Part shown: positions 16,154 through 24,657 of the stretch, piece by piece
Layout of the letters: each line of letters opens with the position of its first letter
Position numbering within the stretch: the stretch's first letter is position 1
Source of the DNA: Phycisphaerae bacterium
GTDB lineage: Bacteria; Planctomycetota; Phycisphaerae; Phycisphaerales; SM1A02
Direction: 5' to 3'
NCBI GenBank assembly: GCA_018701395.1
Contig: JABIWU010000021.1
Coordinates: 1-50,802 of the forward strand
Length of the DNA: 50,802 nucleotides
Translations under genes and position numbers: made by a program
Notes under the pieces: model-generated
What the model saw: the letters and a program-made list of their open reading frames with translations, nothing else
Told to the model about the DNA's origin: nothing
Database searches by the model: none

Positions 16154-17497
16154 TTACTCTTCAAGTAATCGTTCAACCCAATTAATATCAAAATCTGCTT
16201 CGATGAATGGTTGTTGATTCAGAAGTTGTAGGTGTAAGGGAATTGTTGTTGCAATTGGTCCAACTTTCATTTCAGACAAAGCGCAGCGCATTCTAACTAT
16301 TGCCTCATTCCGATCACGGCCATGCACAATCAACTTCCCAATCATTGAGTCGTAATTAGGCGGAATTCGGTAACCAGGGCGTACATGAGATTCAACTCGA
16401 ACACCTGGGCCACCGGGTGGTTGCCAAGTTTCGATGAGTCCCGGCTGAGGCATAAAATTTTTCGAAGGATCCTCAGCATTTAAGCGACATTCAATTGCAT
16501 GGCCGTTTAGTTTCACTTCATCTTGAGACCATGAAAGCGGTTCGCCAGCAGCTACTCTAATGGATTCTTTCACGATGTCTACGCCTGTAATCATTTCAGT
16601 TACTGGGTGCTCAACTTGTACACGCGTATTGACTTCGAGCATAAAAAACTCTTGCTTTTTATTCATAAGAAATTCGACAGTTGCAGCCCCGCTGTAATTT
16701 GCTTTGCGAATTAGTTCAGCAGCAGAATTACAAACACGATCTCGAACTTCTGGGTCAACGCCAGGCGCTGGACCTTCTTCAATTAATTTTTGATGTCGAC
16801 GCTGGCTTGTACAATCACGGTTATACAAGTGAATGGCGTTTCCGTGTTTATCACCAAGAACTTGTACTTCGATGTGTCTTGCACTCTCTAAGAATTTTTC
16901 TAAGTACACCGCTCCGTTACCAAACGATGCAATCGCCTCTTGTTGCGCTGCTGTCACTGCTTTACGAAGTGAAGCAACATCAGTCGCTACTCGCATGCCT
17001 TTGCCTCCACCGCCTGCGGTAGCTTTTACAATGACTGGGTAACCAATTTCTTCTGCAATTTCAATAGCTTCGTCAAGTTCTTCAATCTCTCCATCTGTTC
17101 CAGGAAAAACTGGAGTCCCTGCTTTTCGTGCTAATCTTTTACAATTAATCTTGTCGCCAAGTAGGTCCATCGCTTCTTGCGAAGGACCGATAAATTCAAT
17201 TTCACAATCACGGCAGACCTCAGCAAAGTGACTATTTTCTGCAAGAAAACCATAGCCGGGGTGAATTGCTTCAGCATCAGTCATTTCAGCAGCTGAAATA
17301 ATTCGATCAATTCGCAAATAAGAATCTGCTGATGGACCTTTTCCAATGCAAACAGTTTCATCTGCAAGCTCAAGCCATGGCGCGTTTGCATCAGCTTCAG
17401 AAAAAACGCAAACAGTTGCAATATCGAGTGAGCGAGCCGCTCGAATAATCCGCAACGCAATTTCGCCGCGATTGGCAATTAGTATTTTACCGAACAT
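16154..17497 (-). CDS. accC: Acetyl-CoA carboxylase, biotin carboxylase subunit
   Basis: The 447-aa ATP-grasp enzyme carboxylates biotin on AccB, the first half-reaction of malonyl-CoA synthesis. The N-terminal KILIANRGEIALRIIRAAR, the glycine-rich ATP loop KATAGGGGKGMR, the RDCTSQRRHQKLIEE segment and the EVNTRVQVEHPVTE active-site region are all intact. The length is standard. It lies 13 nt downstream of accB and is cotranscribed with it. Its 3' end meets the CvpA-like gene with no spacer, so no terminator separates the converging units. Confidence 0.97.
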   Translation of the reverse strand: MFGKILIANRGEIALRIIRAARSLDIATVCVFSEADANAPWLELADETVCIGKGPSADSYLRIDRIISAAEMTDAEAIHPGYGFLAENSHFAEVCRDCEIEFIGPSQEAMDLLGDKINCKRLARKAGTPVFPGTDGEIEELDEAIEIAEEIGYPVIVKATAGGGGKGMRVATDVASLRKAVTAAQQEAIASFGNGAVYLEKFLESARHIEVQVLGDKHGNAIHLYNRDCTSQRRHQKLIEEGPAPGVDPEVRDRVCNSAAELIRKANYSGAATVEFLMNKKQEFFMLEVNTRVQVEHPVTEMITGVDIVKESIRVAAGEPLSWSQDEVKLNGHAIECRLNAEDPSKNFMPQPGLIETWQPPGGPGVRVESHVRPGYRIPPNYDSMIGKLIVHGRDRNEAIVRMRCALSEMKVGPIATTIPLHLQLLNQQPFIEADFDINWVERLLEE

Positions 17498-17510
17498 GTT
17501 TGATGTAACC

Positions 17511-17981
17511 TTACTGTGGCTTTACTAGAAAGAGTGCTTGCCCAAATTCAACTGGGTCACCATTTGATACAAGAACTTTTATAACCGTGCCTTTACATTG
17601 CGCATTTATCTCGTTGAAGATTTTCATCGCTTCAATAACGCAAACGGTTGAGCCTTCAGCAACCGAGTCGCCAACAGAAACAAATGGTGGCGAATCTGGA
17701 TCTTGAGAAACATAGAACGTGCCAACCATTGGGCTTACAATTTCTACTCCTTCGTCAACTAGTGCAGTTGAAGCAGCAGGATCTACAACAGGAGATGCAA
17801 CTGGTGCTACAACTGGTGCTGCAACTGGTGCTGTAACTGCAACAGGAGCAGGAACCGTCACAACGGTGTCGCCCTGCCGGCGAATAGTAACTTGCTCATC
17901 GGTATCCCTGAGATCCATTTCCGAGAGATCGTTTGCGACCATTAATTTGACGAGTTCTTTTAATTTTCTAATATCAATCAT
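17511..17981 (-). CDS. accB: Biotin carboxyl carrier protein of acetyl-CoA carboxylase
   Basis: The 156-aa carrier has an N-terminal helix pair (IDIRKLKELVKLMVANDLSE), a flexible Ala/Pro/Val linker (about 40-70) and a C-terminal biotinyl domain. The biotin lysine is K120 in IEAMKIFNEI. The linker is encoded by a 12-bp tandem repeat, so its length may vary between strains. It has its own promoter and a GTGGAG ribosome-binding site before the ATG. accC follows directly. Confidence 0.95.
   Translation of the reverse strand: MIDIRKLKELVKLMVANDLSEMDLRDTDEQVTIRRQGDTVVTVPAPVAVTAPVAAPVVAPVASPVVDPAASTALVDEGVEIVSPMVGTFYVSQDPDSPPFVSVGDSVAEGSTVCVIEAMKIFNEINAQCKGTVIKVLVSNGDPVEFGQALFLVKPQ
17797..17832. 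repeat. 12-bp tandem repeat in accB linker
   Basis: Three copies of RCAACTGGTGCT (17797, 17809 and 17821) with a decayed fourth follow each other in frame. They encode the Ala-Pro-Val linker of AccB. Slippage would change linker length by four residues at a time. Confidence 0.8.
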
Positions 17982-18007
17982 GAGTTGTTCTCCACAATGT
18001 TGGGGAA

Positions 18008-18013
18008 AGTATA
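18008..18013 (-). promoter_or_regulatory. -10 box of the accB promoter
   Basis: TATACT on the minus strand lies 26 nt before the accB ATG, with GTGGAG in the leader as ribosome-binding site. No good -35 box is seen. Confidence 0.45.
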
Positions 18014-18105
18014 CCTAACTTCGCCGAAATTGCTTTCATCTCACGCAATAAGGCTGATTTTTTGAGTGGAGGTCGATTATGCTCAATATACTGAAAACTC
18101 GTTAT

Positions 18106-18531
18106 TTATTTTTTTGAGACAGGCTTCCCAAGTATTTCAGCTAAGACTATTGCTGTGCGTACGTTACGCCGATTTTGCAACATAGTTCCTAATTGGCTAG
18201 CGGCACTCGAGCGCCTCTTTACCTGAGATTTGGGGGGCAACGGACAGCCTTCATCATGAAGTGACTTAATCCCTTTAATGCGCTGCGATGTAGCCGCTAT
18301 TCGTTCCTGAGGAGAAACAACTTTGGTTTGTTCTTGAACTCTTTTTTTTCTACGCAACGATTCGACTAAGACCGTTACAGGGTCTTCTGTAAACGTTTCA
18401 ACTGAAGCTAAACCAGATTCAAGCCCAACATTTGCAGCATTTTTCTTGGCTTTGGCTTTCTTCTTTTCAATTATGCCCGAAATAATCGACCATACAACGC
18501 TAAGAATGATGAGGTACGTAATAGACTTCAT
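18106..18531 (-). CDS. Small single-pass membrane protein of unknown function
   Basis: 141 aa. One N-terminal membrane segment (MKSITYLIILSVVWSIISGII) is followed by a strongly basic cytoplasmic region. A C-terminal stretch, NVRTAIVLAEILGKPVSKK, resembles the ending of short planctomycete proteins I have seen but cannot name. A TATACT -10 box lies exactly 6 nt before the ATG. It sits between the ABC importer operon and accB. Confidence 0.65.
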   Translation of the reverse strand: MKSITYLIILSVVWSIISGIIEKKKAKAKKNAANVGLESGLASVETFTEDPVTVLVESLRRKKRVQEQTKVVSPQERIAATSQRIKGIKSLHDEGCPLPPKSQVKRRSSAASQLGTMLQNRRNVRTAIVLAEILGKPVSKK

Positions 18532-18537
18532 GCCTAC

Positions 18538-18543
18538 AGTATA
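18538..18543 (-). promoter_or_regulatory. -10 box TATACT placed 6 nt before the start codon
   Basis: TATACT (18543-18538), six bases (18537-18532), then the ATG at 18531. No -35 box is seen. It fits a leaderless transcript of the 141-aa gene. Confidence 0.5.
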
Positions 18544-18560
18544 AGGTAAAGAGCCACCAA

Positions 18561-19307
18561 CTACGGTTGAACAAGATGGCGATTACCAGCATCATCTGCA
18601 GCCCAAGCGAGGTCGACACCAAAGACATCGCCAAGTGAGCCCGGCGTCAATACAGCACCTGTAGCGCCTGCAAGCACTAGTTGCCCTTCCCTGAGCACTA
18701 GCACCTCATCGCCTATATCAAGGGCAAATGGAATATTGTGTACCGCAGCGACAACGATATCACCTTCCGATGCGCATTGGCGCAAAAGATCGCCAACCAT
18801 TCGAAGATGGCGTAAATCAAGTGCTGAGGTCGGCTCATCAAGTACAAGCATCCCTCCTGGCGTACGTTGAGCTAACGCGCGAGCAATCGCCGTACGTTGT
18901 CGCATTCCCGCACTTGCTTCGTACCAGAGCGTTTCGCTTCGGTTCAATAAATCTACTTTTGCAAGTGCATCTTCAACGCGTTGTCGAGAAGGGCCAAGAG
19001 CATACCTACCAAGTTCAACCACCCTTCTTAGCGAGAATGAACTTGAAACTTCAGCAACACTTGGAACCCAAGCCAGTCTTGAGGCTCGGTCATGTGGTTT
19101 CAATTTGGTAATGTTTGCGCCGTCTAATTCAACCAATCCTGAAGATGGAATTTGCAATCCAGCAATTGTTCGCAGCAATGTAGTTTTACCTGACGCATTT
19201 GGTCCAAGTAAAACAACAACTTTGCCACCATTAATAGTTGCATTGACTTCACGGACAGCATTTCGTGAACCGTATCGAACAGTTACATCTGCAAGTCGTA
19301 ACCTCAT
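18561..19307 (-). CDS. ABC importer ATP-binding protein (BtuD/FecE type)
   Basis: The 248-aa ATPase of a metal-chelate/cobalamin-type importer. Walker A is GPNASGKTT (35-43) and Walker B MLVLDEP (153-159), with an H-loop (AAVHN) downstream. The signature motif is divergent: ASAGMRQ (131-137) where the family has LSGGQRQ, although the following RTAIARAL is normal. It overlaps the permease gene by 4 nt (ATGA) and is the last gene of the six-gene run. The substrate cannot be fixed from the ATPase. Confidence 0.9.
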   Translation of the reverse strand: MRLRLADVTVRYGSRNAVREVNATINGGKVVVLLGPNASGKTTLLRTIAGLQIPSSGLVELDGANITKLKPHDRASRLAWVPSVAEVSSSFSLRRVVELGRYALGPSRQRVEDALAKVDLLNRSETLWYEASAGMRQRTAIARALAQRTPGGMLVLDEPTSALDLRHLRMVGDLLRQCASEGDIVVAAVHNIPFALDIGDEVLVLREGQLVLAGATGAVLTPGSLGDVFGVDLAWAADDAGNRHLVQP

Positions 19308-20284
19308 ACTCGCCCCCTTCCACGAAGTAACAATATAAGAAAGACAAGTCCGCCAATGATGCTCGTAACAATACCGATTGGTAAGCGACCTGTTCCAAAA
19401 TCTATTAACTGTCGAATGTCATCCGCTACAAGTAATAGCAATGCTCCAACAAGTGCCGTTGCAATTGTTAAAGTTCGGTGCGAACACCGCATTAGTAAAC
19501 GAGCACCGTGCGGTGCAATTAATCCCACAAATGCAATTGGTCCAGCAAGTATCACTCCAATTGCTGCAAGCATGCTTGATGTCAGAAAAAGTCGCCGACG
19601 TATTTTTGCTAAATCGACACCTACACTTTTGGCTTCATCATCAGAAAGGCAAGCAGCATCAAGAGTTGGTCCCCACAGTGCAATCAAGAAGATGCCAATT
19701 AAAACAAGCAATCCCAAAATTCCTAATCGTAACCAAGACTCTACTTCTGGCAAACTCCCCATTAACCAAGTAGAAAACGAACCGCGTAAACCCATTGGAA
19801 CGAGATGTTGGAAAATCATAATTCCAGCACCGCAAAGTACTGAAATAACTACACCAACAAGCACCATCGTCATCGGATCAATGCCACCGCGTCTTCTTGA
19901 CAAACTAAACACTAAAAACAATGAGAAAAGTGCACCAACGACTGCTCCAAGAGATTGACCACCAAAAAAAGATGCTTCGAACGTGTGCTCTGCATACATC
20001 GTTGCCATGACACCAAGACCTGCACCACTAGAAAGACCTAGAATCCAAGGAGATGCAAGTGGATTGCGTAGCAATACTTGCAATCCCATCCCAGAGACAC
20101 CAAGAGCAGAACCGACAATCAACGCTGCAGACATTGGCACTAGTCTGTAAATAAAATATTTGTCCAATGGCAATTCAAATAGCAAACTGCCATCAACATC
20201 TCGTGTAATTAATAAGCGGAATACTGCTGCTGCAAGAAGCAACATCGCTAAGAAAATCAACAGAATTATGCTTTTAGTTTTCAT
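19304..20284 (-). CDS. FecCD/BtuC-type ABC permease
   Basis: A 326-aa integral membrane protein with about nine to ten hydrophobic segments. Family motifs include GSALGVSGMGLQVLLRNPLASPWILG (landmark near 60), SGAGLG, GPIAFVGLIAPHGARLL and GRLPIGIVTSIIGG. These match FecCD permeases for cobalamin, heme or siderophores. It is coupled by 4-nt overlaps to the binding protein upstream and the ATPase downstream. Confidence 0.93.
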   Translation of the reverse strand: MKTKSIILLIFLAMLLLAAAVFRLLITRDVDGSLLFELPLDKYFIYRLVPMSAALIVGSALGVSGMGLQVLLRNPLASPWILGLSSGAGLGVMATMYAEHTFEASFFGGQSLGAVVGALFSLFLVFSLSRRRGGIDPMTMVLVGVVISVLCGAGIMIFQHLVPMGLRGSFSTWLMGSLPEVESWLRLGILGLLVLIGIFLIALWGPTLDAACLSDDEAKSVGVDLAKIRRRLFLTSSMLAAIGVILAGPIAFVGLIAPHGARLLMRCSHRTLTIATALVGALLLLVADDIRQLIDFGTGRLPIGIVTSIIGGLVFLILLLRGRGRV

Positions 20285-21057
20285 TGCGCAAGTAACTTTT
20301 GTTGCAATTCTCTTGCAACTTCGGTGATTCTACTCGATGGCACCAATACTTCCGAGTGAATAAAGGAAATGACTGGAATATCTAGAGATAGAATCCCTTT
20401 TGATACTTTAAACTGGCTATCTGAAACAATTACAATTATTGAGGGGTTCAATTTCGCAATATCTTCAAGTGTGAGCGATACCCATCCTGTCGATTCAATT
20501 GCGTTCGTGCCACCCATCAATTGCAATACATCATCGAGATACGTTTCTTTTCCAAAACTTAACCCCGCATTATTTTCAGCCCCTGGAGTCATAATCAAAA
20601 AAGTCCCAAGCAAGGCAGGTTGAGAACCTTGCAATGTAATTTGCAAAAGTTCGCTTTCTATGTTTAACAACTGAATCATAGAATCGTGCATGTATAGAAT
20701 TTCATTTACTCGATCACATTTCCATGCATGCAATGTAAAGAAAGATTGATTTGCCAATTCTAATAAATGCGAGTCAATTCCTGCAGCAGTCTCTTGCACA
20801 AAAACTTTAGTCGGTTGCAGTCGCAACAATCGTTCATAATCAATTTCATGCAAATCCCCAACAACAGGGATTGTTTTGTCAACTGATGTGCAAAACGCAC
20901 TTCTACCTACAATTTTATCTCCTGCACCAATTGCAACAACCGTTGCAGTGACACTTGGGCTTATAGAAACAATCCGTTCCCCATTCCTTTTTTCATCTTC
21001 AATACCAGAACATCCGAAAAACAAAAACGCAACAAGTAGAAGAATACTACACTTCAT
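20281..21057 (-). CDS. Periplasmic substrate-binding lipoprotein (BtuF/FhuD-like)
   Basis: 258 aa with a lipoprotein signal (MKCSILLLVAFLFFGC). The fold is the two-lobe helical-backbone type: RIVSISPSVTATVVAIGAGDKIVG, then PVVGDLHEIDYERLLRLQPTKVFV, and later LNPSIIVIVSD. 'GRSAFCTSV' at the place where BtuF-like proteins have SDYCDYP hints at cobalamin or a related corrinoid, but heme or siderophore uptake is equally possible. It overlaps the ABC exporter gene upstream by 11 nt. Confidence 0.85.
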   Translation of the reverse strand: MKCSILLLVAFLFFGCSGIEDEKRNGERIVSISPSVTATVVAIGAGDKIVGRSAFCTSVDKTIPVVGDLHEIDYERLLRLQPTKVFVQETAAGIDSHLLELANQSFFTLHAWKCDRVNEILYMHDSMIQLLNIESELLQITLQGSQPALLGTFLIMTPGAENNAGLSFGKETYLDDVLQLMGGTNAIESTGWVSLTLEDIAKLNPSIIVIVSDSQFKVSKGILSLDIPVISFIHSEVLVPSSRITEVARELQQKLLAQ

Positions 21058-22873
21058 GCGTCGCAGTCACTAATTGTGTTTCAGCAAGCCGTCGGTATAA
21101 ATCGCAAGAAGTCAAAAGTTCGTCATGCGTACCGTCACCAATGAGGGCGCCTTGATCTAGGACTAAAATTCGATCAGCAGTTTGCACAGTTGATAATCGG
21201 TGGGCAATAAGAAGCACCGTTCTGCCTTCACAAAAAGTTCCAAGCATTGCGTTTATCATTGACTCTGATTCAGAATCAATTTGGCTTGTGGCTTCATCGA
21301 AAATCATTACAGAAGGATTGCGAAGCAACGATCTCGCAATTGCAAGCCGTTGCCGTTGCCCCCCACTAAGTGAAGTTCCATGTTCATACACTTCCGCTTC
21401 GTAGTTGCCTTCTATTTGATGTATGAAAGTATCAGCGTGTGCCTGCGTCGCAGCTTTTACGACTTCATCGTGGCTTGCATCTCTACCAAATCGGATATTG
21501 CTTTCAATAGAACCTCGAAATAAAACCGTATCTTGTGTAACGACACCGAGTTGGTCACGCAACGATTTCAGATTAACCATTGCAACATCTACCCCATCAA
21601 TTTTTATTGTTCCAGATTGAGGAACTAAAAGTCGCGGAAGCATCGATATGAGTGTCGTTTTACCACAGCCATTTGGGCCGACAATTGCAACACTTTGTCC
21701 ATGTGGAATAGTTACCGAAAAGTTTTTTAACGCTGGCTCAGTATCTTCGGAATAAGAAAAAGAAACACTATCAAAAACAATGGAAGCACTATGTCGCTCG
21801 AGGTCTGGTTTTTGAGTTTCTTCTTCTTTTGGCAAATGTAGTATTTCCAAAAGTCGTTCTGCTGGCGCATCCGATGCTTGCAATTCGGTCACAAGACCGG
21901 CAAGTGGTCGAAGAGAGCCACCTGCAACCGCAAGCGAGCCAATAGAAAGCAAGAACATATCAAATTGCAAGGAACCATCAATAATATTTTTTGCTGCGAT
22001 GCCCGCAAGTGTGCCCAACACCACAATTGCAAGAATTTCCATTAAAGGGCTTCCAAGTGCGCGGGCAATACGAACTTTCATATTTGCTCGAACTACTTGT
22101 TGGTTCACTTCGCTGAACGATTGAAGGACAGATTCTTCCGCAGTATTTACTTTAACTGCACGAAGACCTTGCACTGACTCGTTTGAAATTCTCAACAATT
22201 CTTGTTGAGCGGCGAGAGAACTGCGCGTTCCTTTGCGAACTTTTCTTCCAATTCTATGCAAAGTGAATGCCAAAATAGGAAAAACCAACAGCGCGATGAT
22301 GACCAATCGGTAATCGAAGACACACGCAACAAGAAATGCAACGAACCCTTTAGTAAACTGAGCAACAGATTTGCCCATCAAAACAGTGAGCCCTGCTTGC
22401 AACGCTTCTGTATCCCGAATGATTCGCGAAACAAACTCGCTTGCTCCACTTCGTAACACACGGCCAAGTTCCATTCCAAGAACATGCTTGAATGCCTCGT
22501 CTCGAACATTTGCTACAAGGTGCACTGCAATCCACGCACTTAAATATTGATGCATGAAATTCGCAAAGCCACCAACAACGGTTAAACACCCAATCCCCAC
22601 AAGGATAAATATTACACCGTCAAATCTATCCCCAGGCAATTGATTGACTAGCCATTCTGGGATTTGAAAGAAATGTCCTTCGGCATTAAACGTTGTCGCT
22701 AGCTCTAAAAGCGTGTGTCCAGCTTCTGGGTCAAGAATTAACGAAAGCGCAGGACCTAAACTTAACAAACCTACGCCTAGACCAAGTGCAGAAAATACCG
22801 CTAATGAGAGCGCTAAGATTACACGCACTCTGTAGTGGAACATTCGTAATGCAAAAACTTTAAAGTGCTTCAT
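21047..22873 (-). CDS. ABC exporter (MsbA-like half transporter)
   Basis: 608 aa. Six membrane segments lie in the first 330 residues (type I ABC exporter), followed by a nucleotide-binding domain with Walker A GPNGCGKTT, signature LSGGQRQRLAIAR, Walker B VMIFDEATS and an H-loop LIAHR. It acts as a homodimer or with another half transporter. MsbA-like proteins flip lipid A or other lipids; lipid or drug export is the family-level guess. It overlaps aroA by 4 nt upstream. Confidence 0.9.
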   Translation of the reverse strand: MKHFKVFALRMFHYRVRVILALSLAVFSALGLGVGLLSLGPALSLILDPEAGHTLLELATTFNAEGHFFQIPEWLVNQLPGDRFDGVIFILVGIGCLTVVGGFANFMHQYLSAWIAVHLVANVRDEAFKHVLGMELGRVLRSGASEFVSRIIRDTEALQAGLTVLMGKSVAQFTKGFVAFLVACVFDYRLVIIALLVFPILAFTLHRIGRKVRKGTRSSLAAQQELLRISNESVQGLRAVKVNTAEESVLQSFSEVNQQVVRANMKVRIARALGSPLMEILAIVVLGTLAGIAAKNIIDGSLQFDMFLLSIGSLAVAGGSLRPLAGLVTELQASDAPAERLLEILHLPKEEETQKPDLERHSASIVFDSVSFSYSEDTEPALKNFSVTIPHGQSVAIVGPNGCGKTTLISMLPRLLVPQSGTIKIDGVDVAMVNLKSLRDQLGVVTQDTVLFRGSIESNIRFGRDASHDEVVKAATQAHADTFIHQIEGNYEAEVYEHGTSLSGGQRQRLAIARSLLRNPSVMIFDEATSQIDSESESMINAMLGTFCEGRTVLLIAHRLSTVQTADRILVLDQGALIGDGTHDELLTSCDLYRRLAETQLVTATHEV

Positions 22874-24189
22874 GAAACGTTATGCCCTTCGTACACTTTT
22901 CTAAGTTCCGTCCAAAACGAAGGATAACTTTTTGAAACACACTTCGGGTTAACAATTGAAACGCCACCACGCTTAGTACCAACAACAGCCATCGCCATTG
23001 CGATGCGGTGATCATCGATTGGATCAATTGCAGTTGAGGTTTTCACTTTTGTATTTTGTTGCAAGGGTGTAATCCGGATGTCAGTGTCGCTAGAAGCAAC
23101 ACCACAACCGACTTTTGCAAGTGAGCGTGCCATTACTTCAATTCGATCTGATTCTTTTAACGGTAATGTTTCAAGACCATAAATTCTTGAAGGCGAATCG
23201 GCAAATGCTGCCACTGAAGCGAGACACAACGAGGCATCTGGAAACCCAGAAGCATCAAGGTCTCCAAAACTTTTTATGGTACCTGTACCAGTCACTTTGA
23301 TTCCGCTTTCTACTTCGACAACTTCTGCGCCTATTGTTCCAAGCAACCGAATCGCTTCCATATCTGGTTGTATCGAATCAAGTTTTAACCCTTCGAGTGT
23401 TACTGATAATCCGTCATGCAATGCTGCTACTGCTGCAAAGTAAATTGCTGAACTTGCGTCTGGTTCAATTTCTAATTCTCGATGCGTCACCCTTGTTTGA
23501 GGAACTGAAATTGAACGAACTTCGCCCAACTCTGTTTCAACGACGTCCACTCCAAAAGTACGAAGTATATGCACTGTCAAATCAATATACGTTGAGGATG
23601 TAACCGGGGTTTTACAATTAAGTGTAATCCCACCATCTATAAATGGTGCAATCAACAGCAGTGCTGAAATAAATTGGCTCGACTTCGTAACAGGGACATC
23701 TAGTTCCCCCCCGTGAAATTGCGAACCGTCAACTTGAATCGGCAGCGTGTCTCTGTCAAATGAAGCGCCAAGTGATTGCATCAATTGTAGTAATTCTCCA
23801 ATTGGGCGAGTGCGCAATTGCCCGTCACCGTCAACGGTAACTGGTGTTTTTGCTAATGCACCTGCTGCAATCATAAAACGAGATGGCGTTCCTCCAATTC
23901 CAAGATTTACCGATGCGCCATGTGGCGGTTTGCCATCTACACCGTGGAGGATGAGTTTATTTGGAGACCACTTCACGCCAACACCGACTTTTGAAAAGGC
24001 CGCTGCAAGCACGTTTGTGTCATCGCATTTAAGCGGATTTTTTAATACTGTTCTTCCAGCTCCAAGGGAGCCAAGCATGATGGCGCGTGCAGTCAAGCTT
24101 TTTGACCCTGGCACACGTAGATTACGATGCCCTAACCGTTTTAAAGTCGGAACTGACTCGGCAGTCGAACCCGCATTTTTCTTACTCAT
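22870..24189 (-). CDS. aroA: 3-phosphoshikimate 1-carboxyvinyltransferase (EPSP synthase)
   Basis: The 439-aa enzyme joins phosphoenolpyruvate to shikimate-3-phosphate, the sixth step of the shikimate pathway. Motifs are VPGSKSLTARAIMLGSLG, then GIGGTPSRFMIAAG, and LPLKESDRIEVMARSLAKVG and DDHRIAMAMAV, with the catalytic Asp and Glu regions intact. The length is standard. It overlaps the GroES-like gene by 4 nt and the exporter gene by 4 nt. Confidence 0.95.
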   Translation of the reverse strand: MSKKNAGSTAESVPTLKRLGHRNLRVPGSKSLTARAIMLGSLGAGRTVLKNPLKCDDTNVLAAAFSKVGVGVKWSPNKLILHGVDGKPPHGASVNLGIGGTPSRFMIAAGALAKTPVTVDGDGQLRTRPIGELLQLMQSLGASFDRDTLPIQVDGSQFHGGELDVPVTKSSQFISALLLIAPFIDGGITLNCKTPVTSSTYIDLTVHILRTFGVDVVETELGEVRSISVPQTRVTHRELEIEPDASSAIYFAAVAALHDGLSVTLEGLKLDSIQPDMEAIRLLGTIGAEVVEVESGIKVTGTGTIKSFGDLDASGFPDASLCLASVAAFADSPSRIYGLETLPLKESDRIEVMARSLAKVGCGVASSDTDIRITPLQQNTKVKTSTAIDPIDDHRIAMAMAVVGTKRGGVSIVNPKCVSKSYPSFWTELRKVYEGHNVS

Positions 24190-24506
24190 ACATCGCGCCT
24201 AAAAATTGCAACAACATCTTCAATTGGCACTACAAAGAGTCGGTTGTCGCCTTCAAAATCGACGGGAATACTTCCCTTGGGGTTAAACAAAACCCTGTCG
24301 TATTGTTGAATTGGATAATCGGGATTGTTTTCAATCACAGTACTTACTGTCACAATTCTGCCTGTTATAGTCGGAATTTCAATTTTGTCGGGCAAATGAA
24401 TGCCTACCTTAGTTATTTTTCGATCTTCATCCTTTCGAATGAGAACGCGTTCACCAATGGGTTCCACTGTCTCTATAAGGTTCTTTTTGGTCTTGGTTTT
24501 TGCCAT
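24186..24506 (-). CDS. GroES-like co-chaperonin
   Basis: 106 aa. It aligns with Cpn10 through VEPIGERVLIRKDE (strand 1), the mobile loop KITKVGIHLPDKIEIP (about 30-45) and the later QYDRVLFNPKGSIPV and VPIEDVVAIF. The loop keeps a G-I-x-L-P core (35-39), the part that contacts GroEL, so binding to a chaperonin is plausible. The sequence is divergent and no groEL lies in the window. It heads an operon with aroA and transport genes. A possible promoter, TTGCGA-N17-TATCAT, ends 8 nt before the ATG. Confidence 0.8.
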   Translation of the reverse strand: MAKTKTKKNLIETVEPIGERVLIRKDEDRKITKVGIHLPDKIEIPTITGRIVTVSTVIENNPDYPIQQYDRVLFNPKGSIPVDFEGDNRLFVVPIEDVVAIFRRDV

Positions 24507-24514
24507 ATCTGTAT

Positions 24515-24543
24515 ATGATACGAAGCATCGCCAGACTTCGCAA
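24515..24543 (-). promoter_or_regulatory. Promoter of the GroES-like/aroA operon
   Basis: TTGCGA (24543-24538), a 17-nt spacer and TATCAT (24520-24515) lie on the minus strand. Eight bases separate the -10 box from the ATG at 24506, leaving a leader of about 0-2 nt. Confidence 0.55.
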
Positions 24544-24657
24544 AATATTCGGAAATGACGGCAATTTTTCTTCCTAAATTTTACTTTTCATTAAATCTCT
24601 TCCATTCATTGTAGACATGTGTATCATGGTTAGTTGAACCCCTTTTTTGGAGAATCC

